Assembly: GCA_949291515.1 (NCBI GenBank)
Contig: CASEVY010000007.1
Span: 372,001 to 436,000, forward strand
DNA: 64,000 nt
Direction of reading: 5' to 3'
DNA from: an uncultured bacterium
Lineage (GTDB): Bacteria > Elusimicrobiota > Elusimicrobia > Elusimicrobiales > Elusimicrobiaceae
Each line of letters begins with the position of its first letter. Position 1 is the stretch's first letter. Both the position numbers and the translations under genes were made by a program. This document shows positions 1 to 8,550 of the stretch, piece by piece. The notes below the pieces were generated by a model. The model was given only the letters and a program-made list of their open reading frames with translations. It made no database searches and had not been told where the DNA came from.

Positions 1-81
1 TGCAAAGAGGGTGATACTTTTGAGGTTTCTCTGCCCAAGAGCAAGCGCAAATACAAATTGGTAAAGTTAGAATATAAATAA
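1..81 (+). CDS. C-terminus of a GreA/GreB-like transcription elongation factor (partial)
   Basis: The window opens inside a reading frame in frame 1 that ends at TAA 79-81. The 26 visible residues contain GDTFEVSLP and end KLVKLEYK. This resembles the FKBP-like C-terminal domain of Gre factors, which usually finishes with a Gly-Asp-x-Val-x-Val strand and a Tyr-x-Ile/Leu strand. Gre factors bind in the RNA polymerase secondary channel and rescue backtracked complexes. The next gene begins 11 nt downstream behind an AAGGAG ribosome site, so the two are probably co-transcribed. The assignment rests on a short tail only and could be another domain of the same fold. Confidence 0.5.
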   Translation, partial: CKEGDTFEVSLPKSKRKYKLVKLEYK

Positions 82-92
82 GGAGATTTAAG

Positions 93-785
93 ATGAGTTC
101 TGAATTGGAAACTATAGCCAACCGTACGATTGAACCGTTTGTGGTTCTTTTTAACAAGTCGGTGGAATTGATACCCGGCATAATAGTGGCGCTTGTGATG
201 TTGTTTTTGGGTTTGTTTTTATCCAGGTGGACAAGCACTATAGTACGCAAACTCCTAAATGCGATAAAACTTGACACTTGGACTTCCAAAATCGGCGTCA
301 ACGAAATTCTTACCAGAATAGGATTCGGCAAAAGCCCAACTTACGTTATAGCGTTTGTACTTTCTTGGGCGGTAATGATAACCTTCATTATGATAGCGGC
401 CGATTCTTTGGGTTTGGGTACGATAAAGACTTTGCTTTATAATCTGCTGGCCTTCATACCCAAATTGTTTGCTTGTATAGTGATACTGTTCGCGGGTCTG
501 ATTTTTGGACGGTTTGTGGAGAACGTAGTTCATAATTCGGCTAAAGCAAACAATATAAAGGGGGGGGTATTCTTCTCCAAGATAATAAATGTGGTGGTTG
601 TAATATTCGCCATTCTTTTGGCTTTGGAACAGGTAAATATCAACTTCGCTTTAATTAACGATGTAATATTGATATTGCTTGCGTCGATGGGCTTGGGGCT
701 GGCGATAGCTTTCGGGCTTGGCGCGCGCGATATCGTGGCGGATTTTTTGAGGGAGACCCTTAAAAAAGAAGACGGCGACAAATAA
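93..785 (+). CDS. MscS-related membrane protein (conserved TM-helix repeat family)
   Basis: This is a 230-residue integral membrane protein with about five hydrophobic segments near residues 26-45, 82-104, 117-140, 163-180 and 187-210. The end of the last helix reads GLGARDIVADFL, which matches the pore-lining TM3 and following turn of small-conductance mechanosensitive channels. The cytoplasmic beta and alpha/beta domains of true MscS are missing because the protein stops about 20 residues later. It therefore fits the CmpX-like conserved TM-helix proteins rather than a complete MscS channel. A strong AAGGAG site precedes the ATG, and a hairpin terminator follows. A role in membrane-tension or ion homeostasis is an inference from family only. 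Confidence 0.75.
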   Translation: MSSELETIANRTIEPFVVLFNKSVELIPGIIVALVMLFLGLFLSRWTSTIVRKLLNAIKLDTWTSKIGVNEILTRIGFGKSPTYVIAFVLSWAVMITFIMIAADSLGLGTIKTLLYNLLAFIPKLFACIVILFAGLIFGRFVENVVHNSAKANNIKGGVFFSKIINVVVVIFAILLALEQVNINFALINDVILILLASMGLGLAIAFGLGARDIVADFLRETLKKEDGDK

Positions 786-800
786 GTTTTTATTATCGAT

Positions 801-830
801 AAAAATCCCTCGCTTTTGCGAGGGATTTTT
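801..830. terminator. bidirectional rho-independent terminator
   Basis: A 13-bp perfect stem (801-813 with 818-830) closes a TTTT loop. The stem ends in A5 on the left and T5 on the right, so it can terminate the MscS-like gene on the plus strand and the pgm/receiver operon on the minus strand. Confidence 0.85.
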
Positions 831-923
831 TTATTTTGCCGCGAAATGTCTTTGTATATATCGCCACCGCCGCTAAGTGTTTCTGCTCTTTATAGCTGGC
901 ATTAAGGAGATTTGGGCAAAAGC

Positions 924-1295
924 CTATATCGCCAGTTTTTGTATGGCCAAAGTTAAATCGTCCATATCGAAAGGTTTATACAGAATATCGTCGGCGCCGG
1001 CGGCTTTGACCTCTTTGTTTAAACTTTCCCTGTGCATTGCCGTTATTACAAGAACTTTTATGTCGGGATAAGTTTCTTTTAAACTTTTAAGAATATCCAT
1101 ACCGGATTCCTCCGGGAAGAACATATCCAGCAGAATCAAATCCGGTATAAAGCCGTTGTTTAAGGAGTTAAACAGCTCCTGCGAGCCCTGCGCCGTAGCT
1201 ATCACGTCGTAACCTTCGCTGTTAAGAGCGTTTTGTATGGTTGTTCTGAGCACTGCGGAATCATCGACTATTATTATTTTTTGTATGCGATTCAT
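924..1295 (-). CDS. single-domain response regulator (CheY-like receiver)
   Basis: This 123-residue protein is a stand-alone receiver domain. The acidic pocket is D11-D12, the phospho-acceptor is D57 in LILLDMFFPEESG, the switch threonine is T85 in LVITAM, and the invariant lysine is K107 in YKPFD. No output domain follows, so it must act through a partner protein, as in chemotaxis, motility or phosphorelay systems. It starts 6 nt after the phosphohexomutase stop and is probably co-transcribed with it. No histidine kinase lies in the window, so the input is unknown. A link to the pilT gene 29 kb away is possible but unsupported. Confidence 0.88.
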   Translation of the reverse strand: MNRIQKIIIVDDSAVLRTTIQNALNSEGYDVIATAQGSQELFNSLNNGFIPDLILLDMFFPEESGMDILKSLKETYPDIKVLVITAMHRESLNKEVKAAGADDILYKPFDMDDLTLAIQKLAI

Positions 1296-1301
1296 AATCG
1301 A

Positions 1302-2714
1302 TTATTTGAAGGCTGAAGCCAATTTTTCTCCGAAGTCCAAGAAAGCCTCGGTCTGTTTTTTGTCGCCCGTTTCGCTGTATAGCCTGAGGACGGGTTCCGT
1401 ACCTGACGGGCGAATAAGCAGCCATTCGTCATTGTCCAAAATTATTTTAAGGCCGTCGAATGTATATGTTTCCGCGATGTGGCGGCCCAAGATCTTCTTT
1501 GGCAGTTTCTTTTTGAGTTTTTCGGCCATTGCCGTTTTGTCTATCGATTTGGAGAGTTTGAAATCTCTTCTCTGATAATGGCTTGCGCCGTATTCTTTTT
1601 CTATTTCTTTTACCAATTCGCTTAAGGACATTTTTTTGGAAGCCATAATTTCCATAATAAACATTATCAAAGTCAGTCCGTCGCGTTCCGGCATAAGGCC
1701 GTTCCAGCAGTATCCGCCGGATTCTTCCGCGCCGAAGGCTATTTCTTCCAGGGCGGTACGTTCGGCTATGTGCTTAAAACCAACGGGAACTTCCTCAAAA
1801 TCGAGGGCTGCGGCTCTTGCCACCCTTTTGTTAAGATATCCCATTGAAATGCATTGAAGCACTTTTCCTTTTGCTTTTTTTGTTTTTACCAAATGGTTTA
1901 ACACTATGGCCGATACCATGCAAGGGCTTAGATATTTGCCCTTTTCATCAATGAGGGCGGTTCTGTCGCCGTCGCCGTCGAATGCGGCTCCCAATATGCA
2001 TTTGTTTTTAACTACGGCTTTTTTAAGCTCGCTTAAGCTGCTTTCTTTTGGTTCGGGTTTAATCCCGCCGAAGCAGGGGTCGTGGCTGTCGTTTAAGGCT
2101 ACGACGCGCTTTTCGCCAAGCAGCTGTTCCATATAGCCTGCGGCGCTGCCGTGCATATAATCTACCGCTACTTTTCCTTTCAAAGATGCGGCTTTTTTTG
2201 TGTTTACCTTTGAGGCGATATATTTAAAATACAGTTTTTCCAGGCCGGAGGTCGTTTCCACCTGATGGCCGGGAATATAGAGAATTGACTTCTGATCCAG
2301 CATTTCCTCTATTTCTTTAGTCAGTCTGCCGGAAATAGAGCCGCCGTCCACCTTGATTTTTATTCCGTTGTATTGCGGGGGATTATGGCTGGCGGTTACC
2401 ATTATTGTAATCCAAAATTTGGTATATGAAAGCGAGCTCATTACCGGCGTGGTTACGGGTTTATCCAGGAGCGTTACGTCGACTTTATTGAGTTTGAGTA
2501 TACTGGCTATATCCGCGGCGAATTTATCGGATAAGAATCTTCTGTCGTAACCTACTGCGGCTATATTTGTTTTTTCGCCCAAGTCGGAAGGTGCGTTTAG
2601 ATTGATAAAATCGGCCAAGGCCTGGGCCATTCTCCTAACGTTTTCGAAGGTAAAATCCCAAGCGATGATACCGCGCCAACCGTCGGTTCCGAATTTTATG
2701 TCTGATATTGCCAT
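1302..2714 (-). CDS. phosphoglucomutase/phosphomannomutase family phosphohexomutase
   Basis: This alpha-D-phosphohexomutase interconverts hexose 1- and 6-phosphates. All four signature loops are present: the catalytic serine in VTASHNPPQYNG (Ser109 with this start), the Mg-binding AFDGDGDRTALID loop, the sugar-specificity EESGG loop, and the phosphate-binding RPSGTEPVLRLYSET near the C-terminus. The frame remains open to 2747, but the start at 2714 (MAISDIKFGTDGWRG) is preferred because AGGAG lies 6 nt upstream and the family normally begins there, which gives 470 residues. Glucose-1-phosphate made here could feed GlgA and the GH57 branching enzyme elsewhere in the window. Glucose versus mannose specificity cannot be read from the motifs. 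Confidence 0.9.
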   Translation of the reverse strand: MAISDIKFGTDGWRGIIAWDFTFENVRRMAQALADFINLNAPSDLGEKTNIAAVGYDRRFLSDKFAADIASILKLNKVDVTLLDKPVTTPVMSSLSYTKFWITIMVTASHNPPQYNGIKIKVDGGSISGRLTKEIEEMLDQKSILYIPGHQVETTSGLEKLYFKYIASKVNTKKAASLKGKVAVDYMHGSAAGYMEQLLGEKRVVALNDSHDPCFGGIKPEPKESSLSELKKAVVKNKCILGAAFDGDGDRTALIDEKGKYLSPCMVSAIVLNHLVKTKKAKGKVLQCISMGYLNKRVARAAALDFEEVPVGFKHIAERTALEEIAFGAEESGGYCWNGLMPERDGLTLIMFIMEIMASKKMSLSELVKEIEKEYGASHYQRRDFKLSKSIDKTAMAEKLKKKLPKKILGRHIAETYTFDGLKIILDNDEWLLIRPSGTEPVLRLYSETGDKKQTEAFLDFGEKLASAFK

Positions 2715-2806
2715 ACAATGCTCCTGTAACGAAACGATATTGAGCAATCGGTTTTAACTGCCGCCAATACGGGCTTTTATTCAATTTAAAACGCCCTGAT
2801 ATCAAG

Positions 2807-3152
2807 TGGAGGCGGCGGGATTCGCACCCGCGTCCAAACATCCATACAGCACGGTTCCTACAGGTTTAGCTTCGGCATAAGAACGCGCCCGCTTGCCCGA
2901 AGCCGCTGCTTGCGCGCTTGTTTAGTTTGTCTTAAGGCGGATTAGGCTAAACGAACCTTTCCGTCCGCATCCGGCTGATTTGACCGTTACACTCCGCCCG
3001 CCGGCGAAGAGGAGCAAACGGGTTTAGGCGGTAGCCCAAACGTTGTTGTTGTAGTTGTTGCCAACTAATTATTTTGGCCCTATTTTAACCGGCCTGGCCA
3101 ACCGGTACCTGCAACCGAACCTCAGAGATATCTGTCGAAACTAGTCGCCCCC
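2807..3152 (-). ncRNA. ssrA: transfer-messenger RNA (tmRNA)
   Basis: Both ends match tmRNA. The 5' end GGGGGCGACTAGTTTCGACAG pairs over 7 bp with the 3' CGCCTCC, followed by discriminator A at 2807. The 3' part carries a GGTGCGAATCCC-type T arm. The CCA tail is not encoded, because CTT follows. A short reading frame in the middle (about 3028-3066) starts GGC AAC AAC TAC and encodes GNNYNNNVWATA followed by TAA, which is the likely proteolysis tag. tmRNA with SmpB rescues stalled ribosomes and marks the peptide for ClpXP-type proteases. The exact tag start is inferred from frame and length. The tag ends Ala-Thr-Ala rather than the common Leu-Ala-Ala. Confidence 0.93.
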
Positions 3153-3171
3153 TAAAGCCGATTGTTTAACA

Positions 3172-3201
3172 AGGATAGCAAATTTGCTTACCCGCTTGCA
3201 A
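3172..3201 (-). promoter_or_regulatory. putative tmRNA promoter
   Basis: Read on the minus strand, TTGCAA (3201-3196) is separated by 18 nt from TATCCT (3177-3172), which is preceded by TG as in extended -10 promoters. Transcription would begin about 15 nt upstream of the mature tmRNA 5' end, consistent with later RNase P trimming. The 3153-3313 interval holds no gene. Confidence 0.4.
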
Positions 3202-3313
3202 TATGCTTAAAGGATATACACTCGCGTATAAGGATTTTGCATTTTGAGTTGTTATTTTGGGCGGTATCCTGGGATTTGTGTCGCAGCGGTGTATTTTTGT
3301 TGTCGTTTAATTA

Positions 3314-3339
3314 AAAAGCCCCGTTTTTGCGGGGCTTTT
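3314..3339 (-). terminator. rho-independent terminator of terC
   Basis: AAAAGCCCCG pairs with CGGGGCTTTT around a short loop directly after the terC stop. Read on the minus strand, the stem is followed by a U run. Confidence 0.85.
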
Positions 3340-3341
3340 GT

Positions 3342-4271
3342 TTAATTCTGTTTGGCTTCCAGCCGTTTTTTATGAACGATTGAGGTTATTATGGCTATTG
3401 CCAAGATTATTACTATGACCAAAAGCGACAAAGCCGTCGGGAAGTGGTAGAAGTGCGAAATCAGCATTTTGACGCCCACAAATACCAACACCGCGGCAAT
3501 GCCGTATTTAAGATATTCGAATTTGCCCGCCATACCCGCCAGCAGGAAATAGAGCGATCTTAAGCCTATTATGGCGAAGATGTTTGACGTATAGACGATA
3601 AAAGTATCGTGGGTTATGGAAAGTACGGCCGGAATGGAATCTATGGCGAAGATCAAGTCCGACGTTTCGATAACCAATACGGTTGCGAAGAGCGGCGTAG
3701 CGAAAATTTTTCCCGCCTCTTTGATAAAGAAATTTTCGCCGTGATAGCTATCTTTCAGCGGCATAATTTTTTTAAGCGCTTTAAGCACCGGCATTTTTGA
3801 AGGGTCGAATTCTTCTTCCTTATGGGTCAACATTTTAATGGCGGTATATATAAGGAGCGCGCCGAAAATGTAAATCATAAATTTGAATTTGGTTATGAGC
3901 TGTACTCCTATGAAAATAAATATAAACCTCATAAGAACGGCGCCCAAAATACCCCAAATCAGTACTTTAGGCTGATTTTCAGGGGGTACGGCGAAATAGG
4001 CGAAGATCATAATAAATACGAACATATTATCGATGGAGAGGGAATATTCTATCACGTAACCGGTAAAAAATTCCAATGCTTTTGTCTGGCCGAGTGTAAG
4101 CCATACGGCTCCGCCGAACAAAGCGGCGAGCGCGATCCAAGCCGCGACCATAAAGGAAGCCTCTTTAATGGTAACCTTGCCGTGATGATGTTTTACCACG
4201 ACAAGATCTATGAACAGGGCGATAGCGATTACCACCCAGAATACGATCCACATTATAAAATGAATATCCAT
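3342..4271 (-). CDS. TerC family integral membrane protein (Alx/YceF-like)
   Basis: This 309-residue protein has about eight to nine hydrophobic segments. It carries the TerC family acidic motifs EYSLSIDNMFVFIM and VIETSDLIFAIDSIPAVL, whose carboxylates are thought to bind metal ions. A His/Lys-rich loop (VVKHHHGKV) follows TM1. Family members are implicated in manganese export, pH response or metal insertion into exported proteins. The open frame extends to 4328, but MDIHFIMW at 4271 is the better start: the upstream residues look non-native, and a TATAAT hexamer lies 7 nt before this ATG. No Shine-Dalgarno sequence is visible. It is divergent from birA, and its own terminator follows. Confidence 0.88.
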   Translation of the reverse strand: MDIHFIMWIVFWVVIAIALFIDLVVVKHHHGKVTIKEASFMVAAWIALAALFGGAVWLTLGQTKALEFFTGYVIEYSLSIDNMFVFIMIFAYFAVPPENQPKVLIWGILGAVLMRFIFIFIGVQLITKFKFMIYIFGALLIYTAIKMLTHKEEEFDPSKMPVLKALKKIMPLKDSYHGENFFIKEAGKIFATPLFATVLVIETSDLIFAIDSIPAVLSITHDTFIVYTSNIFAIIGLRSLYFLLAGMAGKFEYLKYGIAAVLVFVGVKMLISHFYHFPTALSLLVIVIILAIAIITSIVHKKRLEAKQN

Positions 4272-4278
4272 ATAAACA

Positions 4279-4284
4279 ATTATA
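4279..4284 (-). promoter_or_regulatory. -10 box of terC, placed for a leaderless mRNA
   Basis: TATAAT on the minus strand ends 7 nt before the preferred terC ATG, so transcription would start at or next to the start codon. There is no convincing -35 element. Ribosome-site sequence is absent. Confidence 0.45.
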
Positions 4285-4359
4285 TAAAATAAGGCGTTTG
4301 CCTTTCTATCGGCTGGGCAAGTGTGCAAAAGGCGCGCAATTTGATAAAATATTTAAGAG

Positions 4360-5064
4360 ATGGCGATAATTTTTTTAGACAGCGTTACGTCTACAAATAC
4401 GTATTGCAGGCAGAATATTGACAATCTTAACCACGCCGACATAGTTCGCGCGCGCCGCCAAAGCGAGGGGCGCGGGCGCAAACAAAGGGAGTGGTCTTCG
4501 GAAGAAGGCGGTTTGTATTTTTCCCTTGTTCTGAAAGACGGTTTAAGCGGCATAAAAACGCTTGGCTTGTTGACGCAGCTTATGGCTTTGGCGGTATGCA
4601 AAACCGCGCGGGATTCCGGGGTGGAAGCCTATATCAAATGGCCAAATGACGTTTTGGCGCAGGGCGGCAAGTTCTGCGGGATATTGAGCGAGGCTATATT
4701 TGACGGCGACAGATTAAAAGCGGTAATTATCGGCACTGGGGTGAACATAAGCCAGGAGAAGATAAAATCCGAAAAGCCTTTTATTACGCTTAAGAGCCTG
4801 GGGGTGGAAAAAAGCGCCGAAGAACTGCTTGGAGAGATTATCGCAAATTTTACGGCGGATTTTGCTCTTTTGCGGGCGTCGGGTTTTGAGCCTTTAAGAA
4901 CTCGGTACAAGAAAAATTTTTTATATTTGGGCAAGCCTGTAACCATGAGAGTGTTTGACGAAGAACTGCACGGCGTAGCGGAAGATATAGACGAATCTGG
5001 CCGATTGGTGTTAAACGAAGGCGGTAAGCGCCGCCTGATAGAAATCGGCGATATGGATTTTTAG
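4360..5064 (+). CDS. birA: biotin--[biotin carboxyl-carrier protein] ligase
   Basis: This enzyme activates biotin as biotinyl-AMP and transfers it to the lysine of a biotin-acceptor domain. The 234-residue protein is the catalytic and C-terminal SH3-like parts only. DSVTSTN is at residues 7-13, the adenylate-binding loop GRGRK at 37-41, KWPNDV at 93-98 and the catalytic-region lysine in GGKFCGILSEA at 102-112. The N-terminal helix-turn-helix of E. coli BirA is absent, so it should not act as a biotin repressor. It lies 18 nt upstream of oadG and thus beside its likely substrate, the biotin domain of OadA. A TAAAAT hexamer ends 9 nt before the ATG. Confidence 0.92.
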   Translation: MAIIFLDSVTSTNTYCRQNIDNLNHADIVRARRQSEGRGRKQREWSSEEGGLYFSLVLKDGLSGIKTLGLLTQLMALAVCKTARDSGVEAYIKWPNDVLAQGGKFCGILSEAIFDGDRLKAVIIGTGVNISQEKIKSEKPFITLKSLGVEKSAEELLGEIIANFTADFALLRASGFEPLRTRYKKNFLYLGKPVTMRVFDEELHGVAEDIDESGRLVLNEGGKRRLIEIGDMDF

Positions 5065-5082
5065 GAGTAAAGGAGAATATTT

Positions 5083-5325
5083 ATGGAAGGAAGCGTATTT
5101 GCCAAAAGCATAGAGCTTATGGTGGTGGGAATGGGAATGACCTTCGCGTTCCTGATAATTCTGGTATTTATAATGAGGATACTGGAATTTGCGGTAGAGG
5201 GCTGTTTGAACAAGTGGTTCCCTCCGAAGGAGGCGTCATCGTCGGCGCCCGCGGTTGTAAGCGCTTCGGACGAGAAGGTAAAGATAGCGATAGCCTTGGC
5301 CGTAGCCAAGAGCATGGCGAAATAA
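5083..5325 (+). CDS. oadG: sodium-pump decarboxylase gamma subunit (OadG-like)
   Basis: This 80-residue protein has one hydrophobic helix (about residues 11-33, VVGMGMTFAFLIILVFIMRIL), then a short linker and a C-terminal Ala/Ile helix EKVKIAIALAVAKSMAK. That layout is typical of OadG/MmdE gamma subunits, which anchor and assemble the decarboxylase complex in the inner membrane. It starts behind AAAGGAG and lies between birA and oadA. Sequence alone would be weak evidence for such a small protein. The position directly before the alpha and beta subunits makes the call firm. Confidence 0.85.
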   Translation: MEGSVFAKSIELMVVGMGMTFAFLIILVFIMRILEFAVEGCLNKWFPPKEASSSAPAVVSASDEKVKIAIALAVAKSMAK

Positions 5326-5358
5326 AAGATTTAAAGGATAAAGGAGAAAAAACAAAGT

Positions 5359-7155
5359 ATGAAGAAAATAAAGTTTATGATTACCGCCTTTAGGGACGGT
5401 TTTCAGTCGGTATACGGGGCGAGAGTTCTCTCAAAAGATTTTTTACCCGCGGTTGAAGCCGCGAGGGAAGCGGGAATAAGGCATATAGAATCGGGCGGCG
5501 GCGCGACGTTCCAATCCGCTTTTTTCTACAATAACGAGAACGCTTACGACGTAATGGACGCTTTTCGCAAAGCGGCCGGCCCGGAAGCCAATCTTCAGAC
5601 TTTAGCGCGCGGCGTGAACGTAGTGGGTTTGGATTCACAACCCAGCGACATAATCAAGCTGCATGCGGAAACTTTCAAGAAACACGGCGTAACCACGATA
5701 AGGAACTTTGACGCCTTAAACGACGTAAACAACCTTATATACAGCGGCAAATGCATAAAAGAAGCCGGCCTTAAACACGAAGTTACGGTAACGATGATGT
5801 CTTTGGCGCCGGGCTGGGACAAACACGGCAATGTCCATACTCCGGAATTTTACGCCAAGACTTTGCAGAAGATTATCGATTCCGGCATTCCCTTTGACAG
5901 CGTAGCCTTTAAAGACGCTTCCGGCACTTCCACTCCTTCCACTGTAAGGGAAACGATAAAACTGGCCAAAAAGATTTTACCGCCCGAAGTTGAAGTCTGT
6001 TTCCACACGCACGAAACCGGCGGCAACGGCGCGACCTGCTGTTTGGCGGCCTTGGACGGCGGTGCGGACAGGCTGGATCTTTCTATGGCGCCGGTATCGG
6101 GCGGGACCTGCCAAACCGATATTATAACGATGTGGCACGCGCTTAGAGGGTCCGACTATACTTTGGATATCGATATAGAAAAGATAAAGAAAGTGGAAGA
6201 CGTCTTTAAAGATTGTATGAAAGACTATTTCTTACCGCCCGAGGCTATGAAAGTTGAGCCGACGATACCGTTCTCGCCTTTGCCGGGCGGCGCACTTACG
6301 GCCAATACGCAAATGCTCAGAGACAACGGCATAATGGATAAATATGACGAGATTTTCCAAGCGATGGGCGAGGCCGTCAGAAAAGGCGGTTTTGGCACAT
6401 CTGTAACGCCGGTAAGCCAATTCTACTTCCAGCAGGCTTTCAACAATGTAATGTTCGGGCCGTGGAAGAAATTCGCGGAAGGATACGGCAAGATGGTGCT
6501 TGGTTATTTCGGCAAGACGCCGGAACCGGCGGATCCGGAAGTGGTAAAACTGGCCAGCGAGCAGCTCGGTCTTGAACCCACGACTAAAACCGTTCTCGAA
6601 ATCAATGACGCCAACCCCAAGAAAGGCGTTGCCCCCGCGAAGGCGCTGCTCGAGCAGAACAATTTGCCTATTACCGACGAGAATATATTTATCGCGGCGG
6701 CCTGCGGACAGAAGGGTATAACCTTCCTTAAAGGCGAGGCTAAACTCGGCATCAGGAAAGTGGCTCCCAAGAAAGAAGGTTCTTCGGTCGGTGCTTATAC
6801 GGTAAGCGTAGGCGGGGAGAAATTCGCCGTAGAACTTTCCGGCGGCAAGGCGATAGTTAACGGCACCGCTTATGATGTCGACATCAAAGAAGGCATTGAC
6901 GCTTCCGCCAAGAGCGAAACTAAAGCGGCGGCATCTTCCGGTGCGAGCGTAGAGGTTAAAGCTCCGCTTCCGGGCGCGGTGATGAGATTTACCGCCCAAG
7001 AAGGCGCAGCCGTAAAGAAAGGGCAGACCATATTGGTTATGGAAGCCATGAAGATGGAAACCGAAATCAAAGCGCCCGCGGACGGTAAAATATCCTATAA
7101 GGTAAAAACGGGCGATCAAGTTCAAACCGGCACCTTGCTGGCGGTTTTAGGTTAA
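5359..7155 (+). CDS. oadA: oxaloacetate decarboxylase alpha subunit: carboxyltransferase plus biotin carrier
   Basis: This 598-residue protein joins a pyruvate-carboxylase-type carboxyltransferase TIM barrel (about 1-460) to a C-terminal biotinyl domain whose EAMKMET motif carries the acceptor Lys565. Barrel motifs include FRDGFQS, the metal/carbamate lysine in AFKDASG, and the HTH metal pair in [12 protein letters not shown]. The usual TxRDAHQS motif is altered to AFRDGFQS, but the Asp and Gln are kept. The enzyme moves the carboxyl group of oxaloacetate to biotin, and OadB then decarboxylates carboxybiotin and pumps Na+. An Ala/Pro/Lys-rich linker (about 500-530) joins the domains. Oxaloacetate is the expected substrate from family; a related 2-oxoacid is not excluded. 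Confidence 0.9.
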   Translation: MKKIKFMITAFRDGFQSVYGARVLSKDFLPAVEAAREAGIRHIESGGGATFQSAFFYNNENAYDVMDAFRKAAGPEANLQTLARGVNVVGLDSQPSDIIKLHAETFKKHGVTTIRNFDALNDVNNLIYSGKCIKEAGLKHEVTVTMMSLAPGWDKHGNVHTPEFYAKTLQKIIDSGIPFDSVAFKDASGTSTPSTVRETIKLAKKILPPEVEVCFHTHETGGNGATCCLAALDGGADRLDLSMAPVSGGTCQTDIITMWHALRGSDYTLDIDIEKIKKVEDVFKDCMKDYFLPPEAMKVEPTIPFSPLPGGALTANTQMLRDNGIMDKYDEIFQAMGEAVRKGGFGTSVTPVSQFYFQQAFNNVMFGPWKKFAEGYGKMVLGYFGKTPEPADPEVVKLASEQLGLEPTTKTVLEINDANPKKGVAPAKALLEQNNLPITDENIFIAAACGQKGITFLKGEAKLGIRKVAPKKEGSSVGAYTVSVGGEKFAVELSGGKAIVNGTAYDVDIKEGIDASAKSETKAAASSGASVEVKAPLPGAVMRFTAQEGAAVKKGQTILVMEAMKMETEIKAPADGKISYKVKTGDQVQTGTLLAVLG

Positions 7156-7165
7156 GGAGAAGACA

Positions 7166-8359
7166 ATGGCAGAGATAATACAGTCTTTTTCGAACTTATG
7201 GCTGACGACAGGCCTTTACAATATAACATTAGGCCAAGGCATAATGATAGTAATATGTCTGTTTATACTTTGGCTTGGTATTGTGAAGCAGTTTGAGCCT
7301 TTGCTTTTGATACCTATCGGTTTTGGCGGACTTTTGTCCAATATACCGGTAGCGGGCATAGCGGCATTATCGGTAAGTACGGTTGACCCGAGCGGCGTCG
7401 TGACGACGGCTTTCGGCGGCTTTTTGGGGCAGGTATACGGGTTCGGTATAGAATCCGGGCTTTTCCCGCTGCTGATATTTATGGGCGTGGGCGCGATGAC
7501 GGACTTCGGGCCGCTTATCGCCAACCCGAGGACCGCTCTTTTGGGCGCAGCAGCGCAGTTCGGCATATTCTTTACGATATTCGGCGCTTTGATGCTGGGT
7601 AATTTTATACCGGATTTGACCTTCTCCGTAAAAGAGGCGGCCTCAATCGGCATAATCGGCGGAGCCGACGGCCCTACGGCCATATTCCTGACCTCCAAAT
7701 TGGCGCCCGAGCTTTTGGGCGCGATAGCTGTGGCGGCTTATTCGTATATGGCTTTGGTTCCTATAATCCAGCCGCCTATAATGAAGCTCCTTACCACCGA
7801 GAAGGAAAGAAAGATCGAGATGAAGCAGCTTCGCCACGTATCCAAGAGGGAAAAGATACTCTTCCCGATAGTGGTGCTTTTGCTCTGCGTATGTCTGATC
7901 CCCGATGCCACTCCTTTAATCGGTATGTTGATGTTCGGCAATCTGATAAAAGAGTGCGGCGTGGCGGAAAGACTGAGCAAGACGGCGCAGAACGAGCTTA
8001 TCAATATCGTGACAATCCTTTTGGGTTTGGCTGTAGGTTCGAAATTGGCTTCGGAAAAGTTCCTGCAGTTTAAAACTATCGCGATAGTGATTTTGGGCTT
8101 GATAGCTTTCTGCGTGGGTACGGCTTCGGGCGTGATTTTGGCCAAGATAATGAATTTGTTCTCCAAGAACAAAATCAATCCGCTTATCGGTTCGGCCGGC
8201 GTATCGGCGGTGCCTATGGCGGCGCGCGTGTCCAACAAAGTCGGGCAGGAATACAACCCTAGCAACTATCTGTTGATGCACGCGATGGGCCCCAACGTAG
8301 CCGGCGTAATAGGATCGGCGGTAGTAGCCGGTATATTGCTTGCGATGCTGGGGAAATAA
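7166..8359 (+). CDS. oadB: sodium-translocating decarboxylase beta subunit
   Basis: This 397-residue polytopic protein has the OadB/GcdB/MmdB family signatures: [49 protein letters not shown] and the C-terminal [42 protein letters not shown] (each quoted only as a landmark). The Asp of GGADGPT and nearby polar residues form the known Na+ and carboxybiotin site. It follows oadA by 10 nt behind an AAGGAG site and ends the birA-oadGAB unit, with a terminator 21 nt downstream. Decarboxylation here drives Na+ export, giving a sodium-motive force during fermentation. Confidence 0.95.
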   Translation: MAEIIQSFSNLWLTTGLYNITLGQGIMIVICLFILWLGIVKQFEPLLLIPIGFGGLLSNIPVAGIAALSVSTVDPSGVVTTAFGGFLGQVYGFGIESGLFPLLIFMGVGAMTDFGPLIANPRTALLGAAAQFGIFFTIFGALMLGNFIPDLTFSVKEAASIGIIGGADGPTAIFLTSKLAPELLGAIAVAAYSYMALVPIIQPPIMKLLTTEKERKIEMKQLRHVSKREKILFPIVVLLLCVCLIPDATPLIGMLMFGNLIKECGVAERLSKTAQNELINIVTILLGLAVGSKLASEKFLQFKTIAIVILGLIAFCVGTASGVILAKIMNLFSKNKINPLIGSAGVSAVPMAARVSNKVGQEYNPSNYLLMHAMGPNVAGVIGSAVVAGILLAMLGK

Positions 8360-8380
8360 AAGTTTGTTTTTGACGCTTTT

Positions 8381-8407
8381 GGCCCCCGTGGAAACGGGGG
8401 CCTTTTT
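8381..8407 (+). terminator. rho-independent terminator of the birA-oadGAB unit
   Basis: GGCCCCCGT (8381-8389) pairs with ACGGGGGCC (8394-8402) around a GGAA loop and is followed by T5. Confidence 0.9.
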
Positions 8408-8484
8408 ATTTAGGGCATATTAAAAATGGTAAAAGTTTTCCGCAGTGCCTGCTGAAAATGGGGAAGAAGATCGGTCGTTTAAAG

Positions 8485-8510
8485 AAAACTCCTAAAAAAA
8501 CGGGGGTTTT
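8485..8510 (+). promoter_or_regulatory. leader or intergenic hairpin upstream of thrC
   Basis: AAAACTCC (8485-8492) can pair with GGGGTTTT (8503-8510) around an A-rich loop. It lies about 40 nt before the thrC start. No T run follows, and no known riboswitch core was recognised. It could be an attenuator remnant or a chance hairpin. A TGCTATCAT extended -10-like element (8533-8541) lies between it and the ATG. Confidence 0.25.
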
Positions 8511-8550
8511 GATATAAAAATATCTCCAAAAATGCTATCATTTTATAGAT

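Noticed and set aside
6232-7125. A long open frame on the minus strand opposite oadA
   Set aside because: It is a shadow of the oadA codon pattern; composition is Arg/Tyr/Phe-rich and the plus-strand protein has full catalytic motifs.
8408-8550. Threonine attenuator or riboswitch before thrC
   Set aside because: Only one short hairpin without a T run was seen, and there is no Thr-rich leader peptide.
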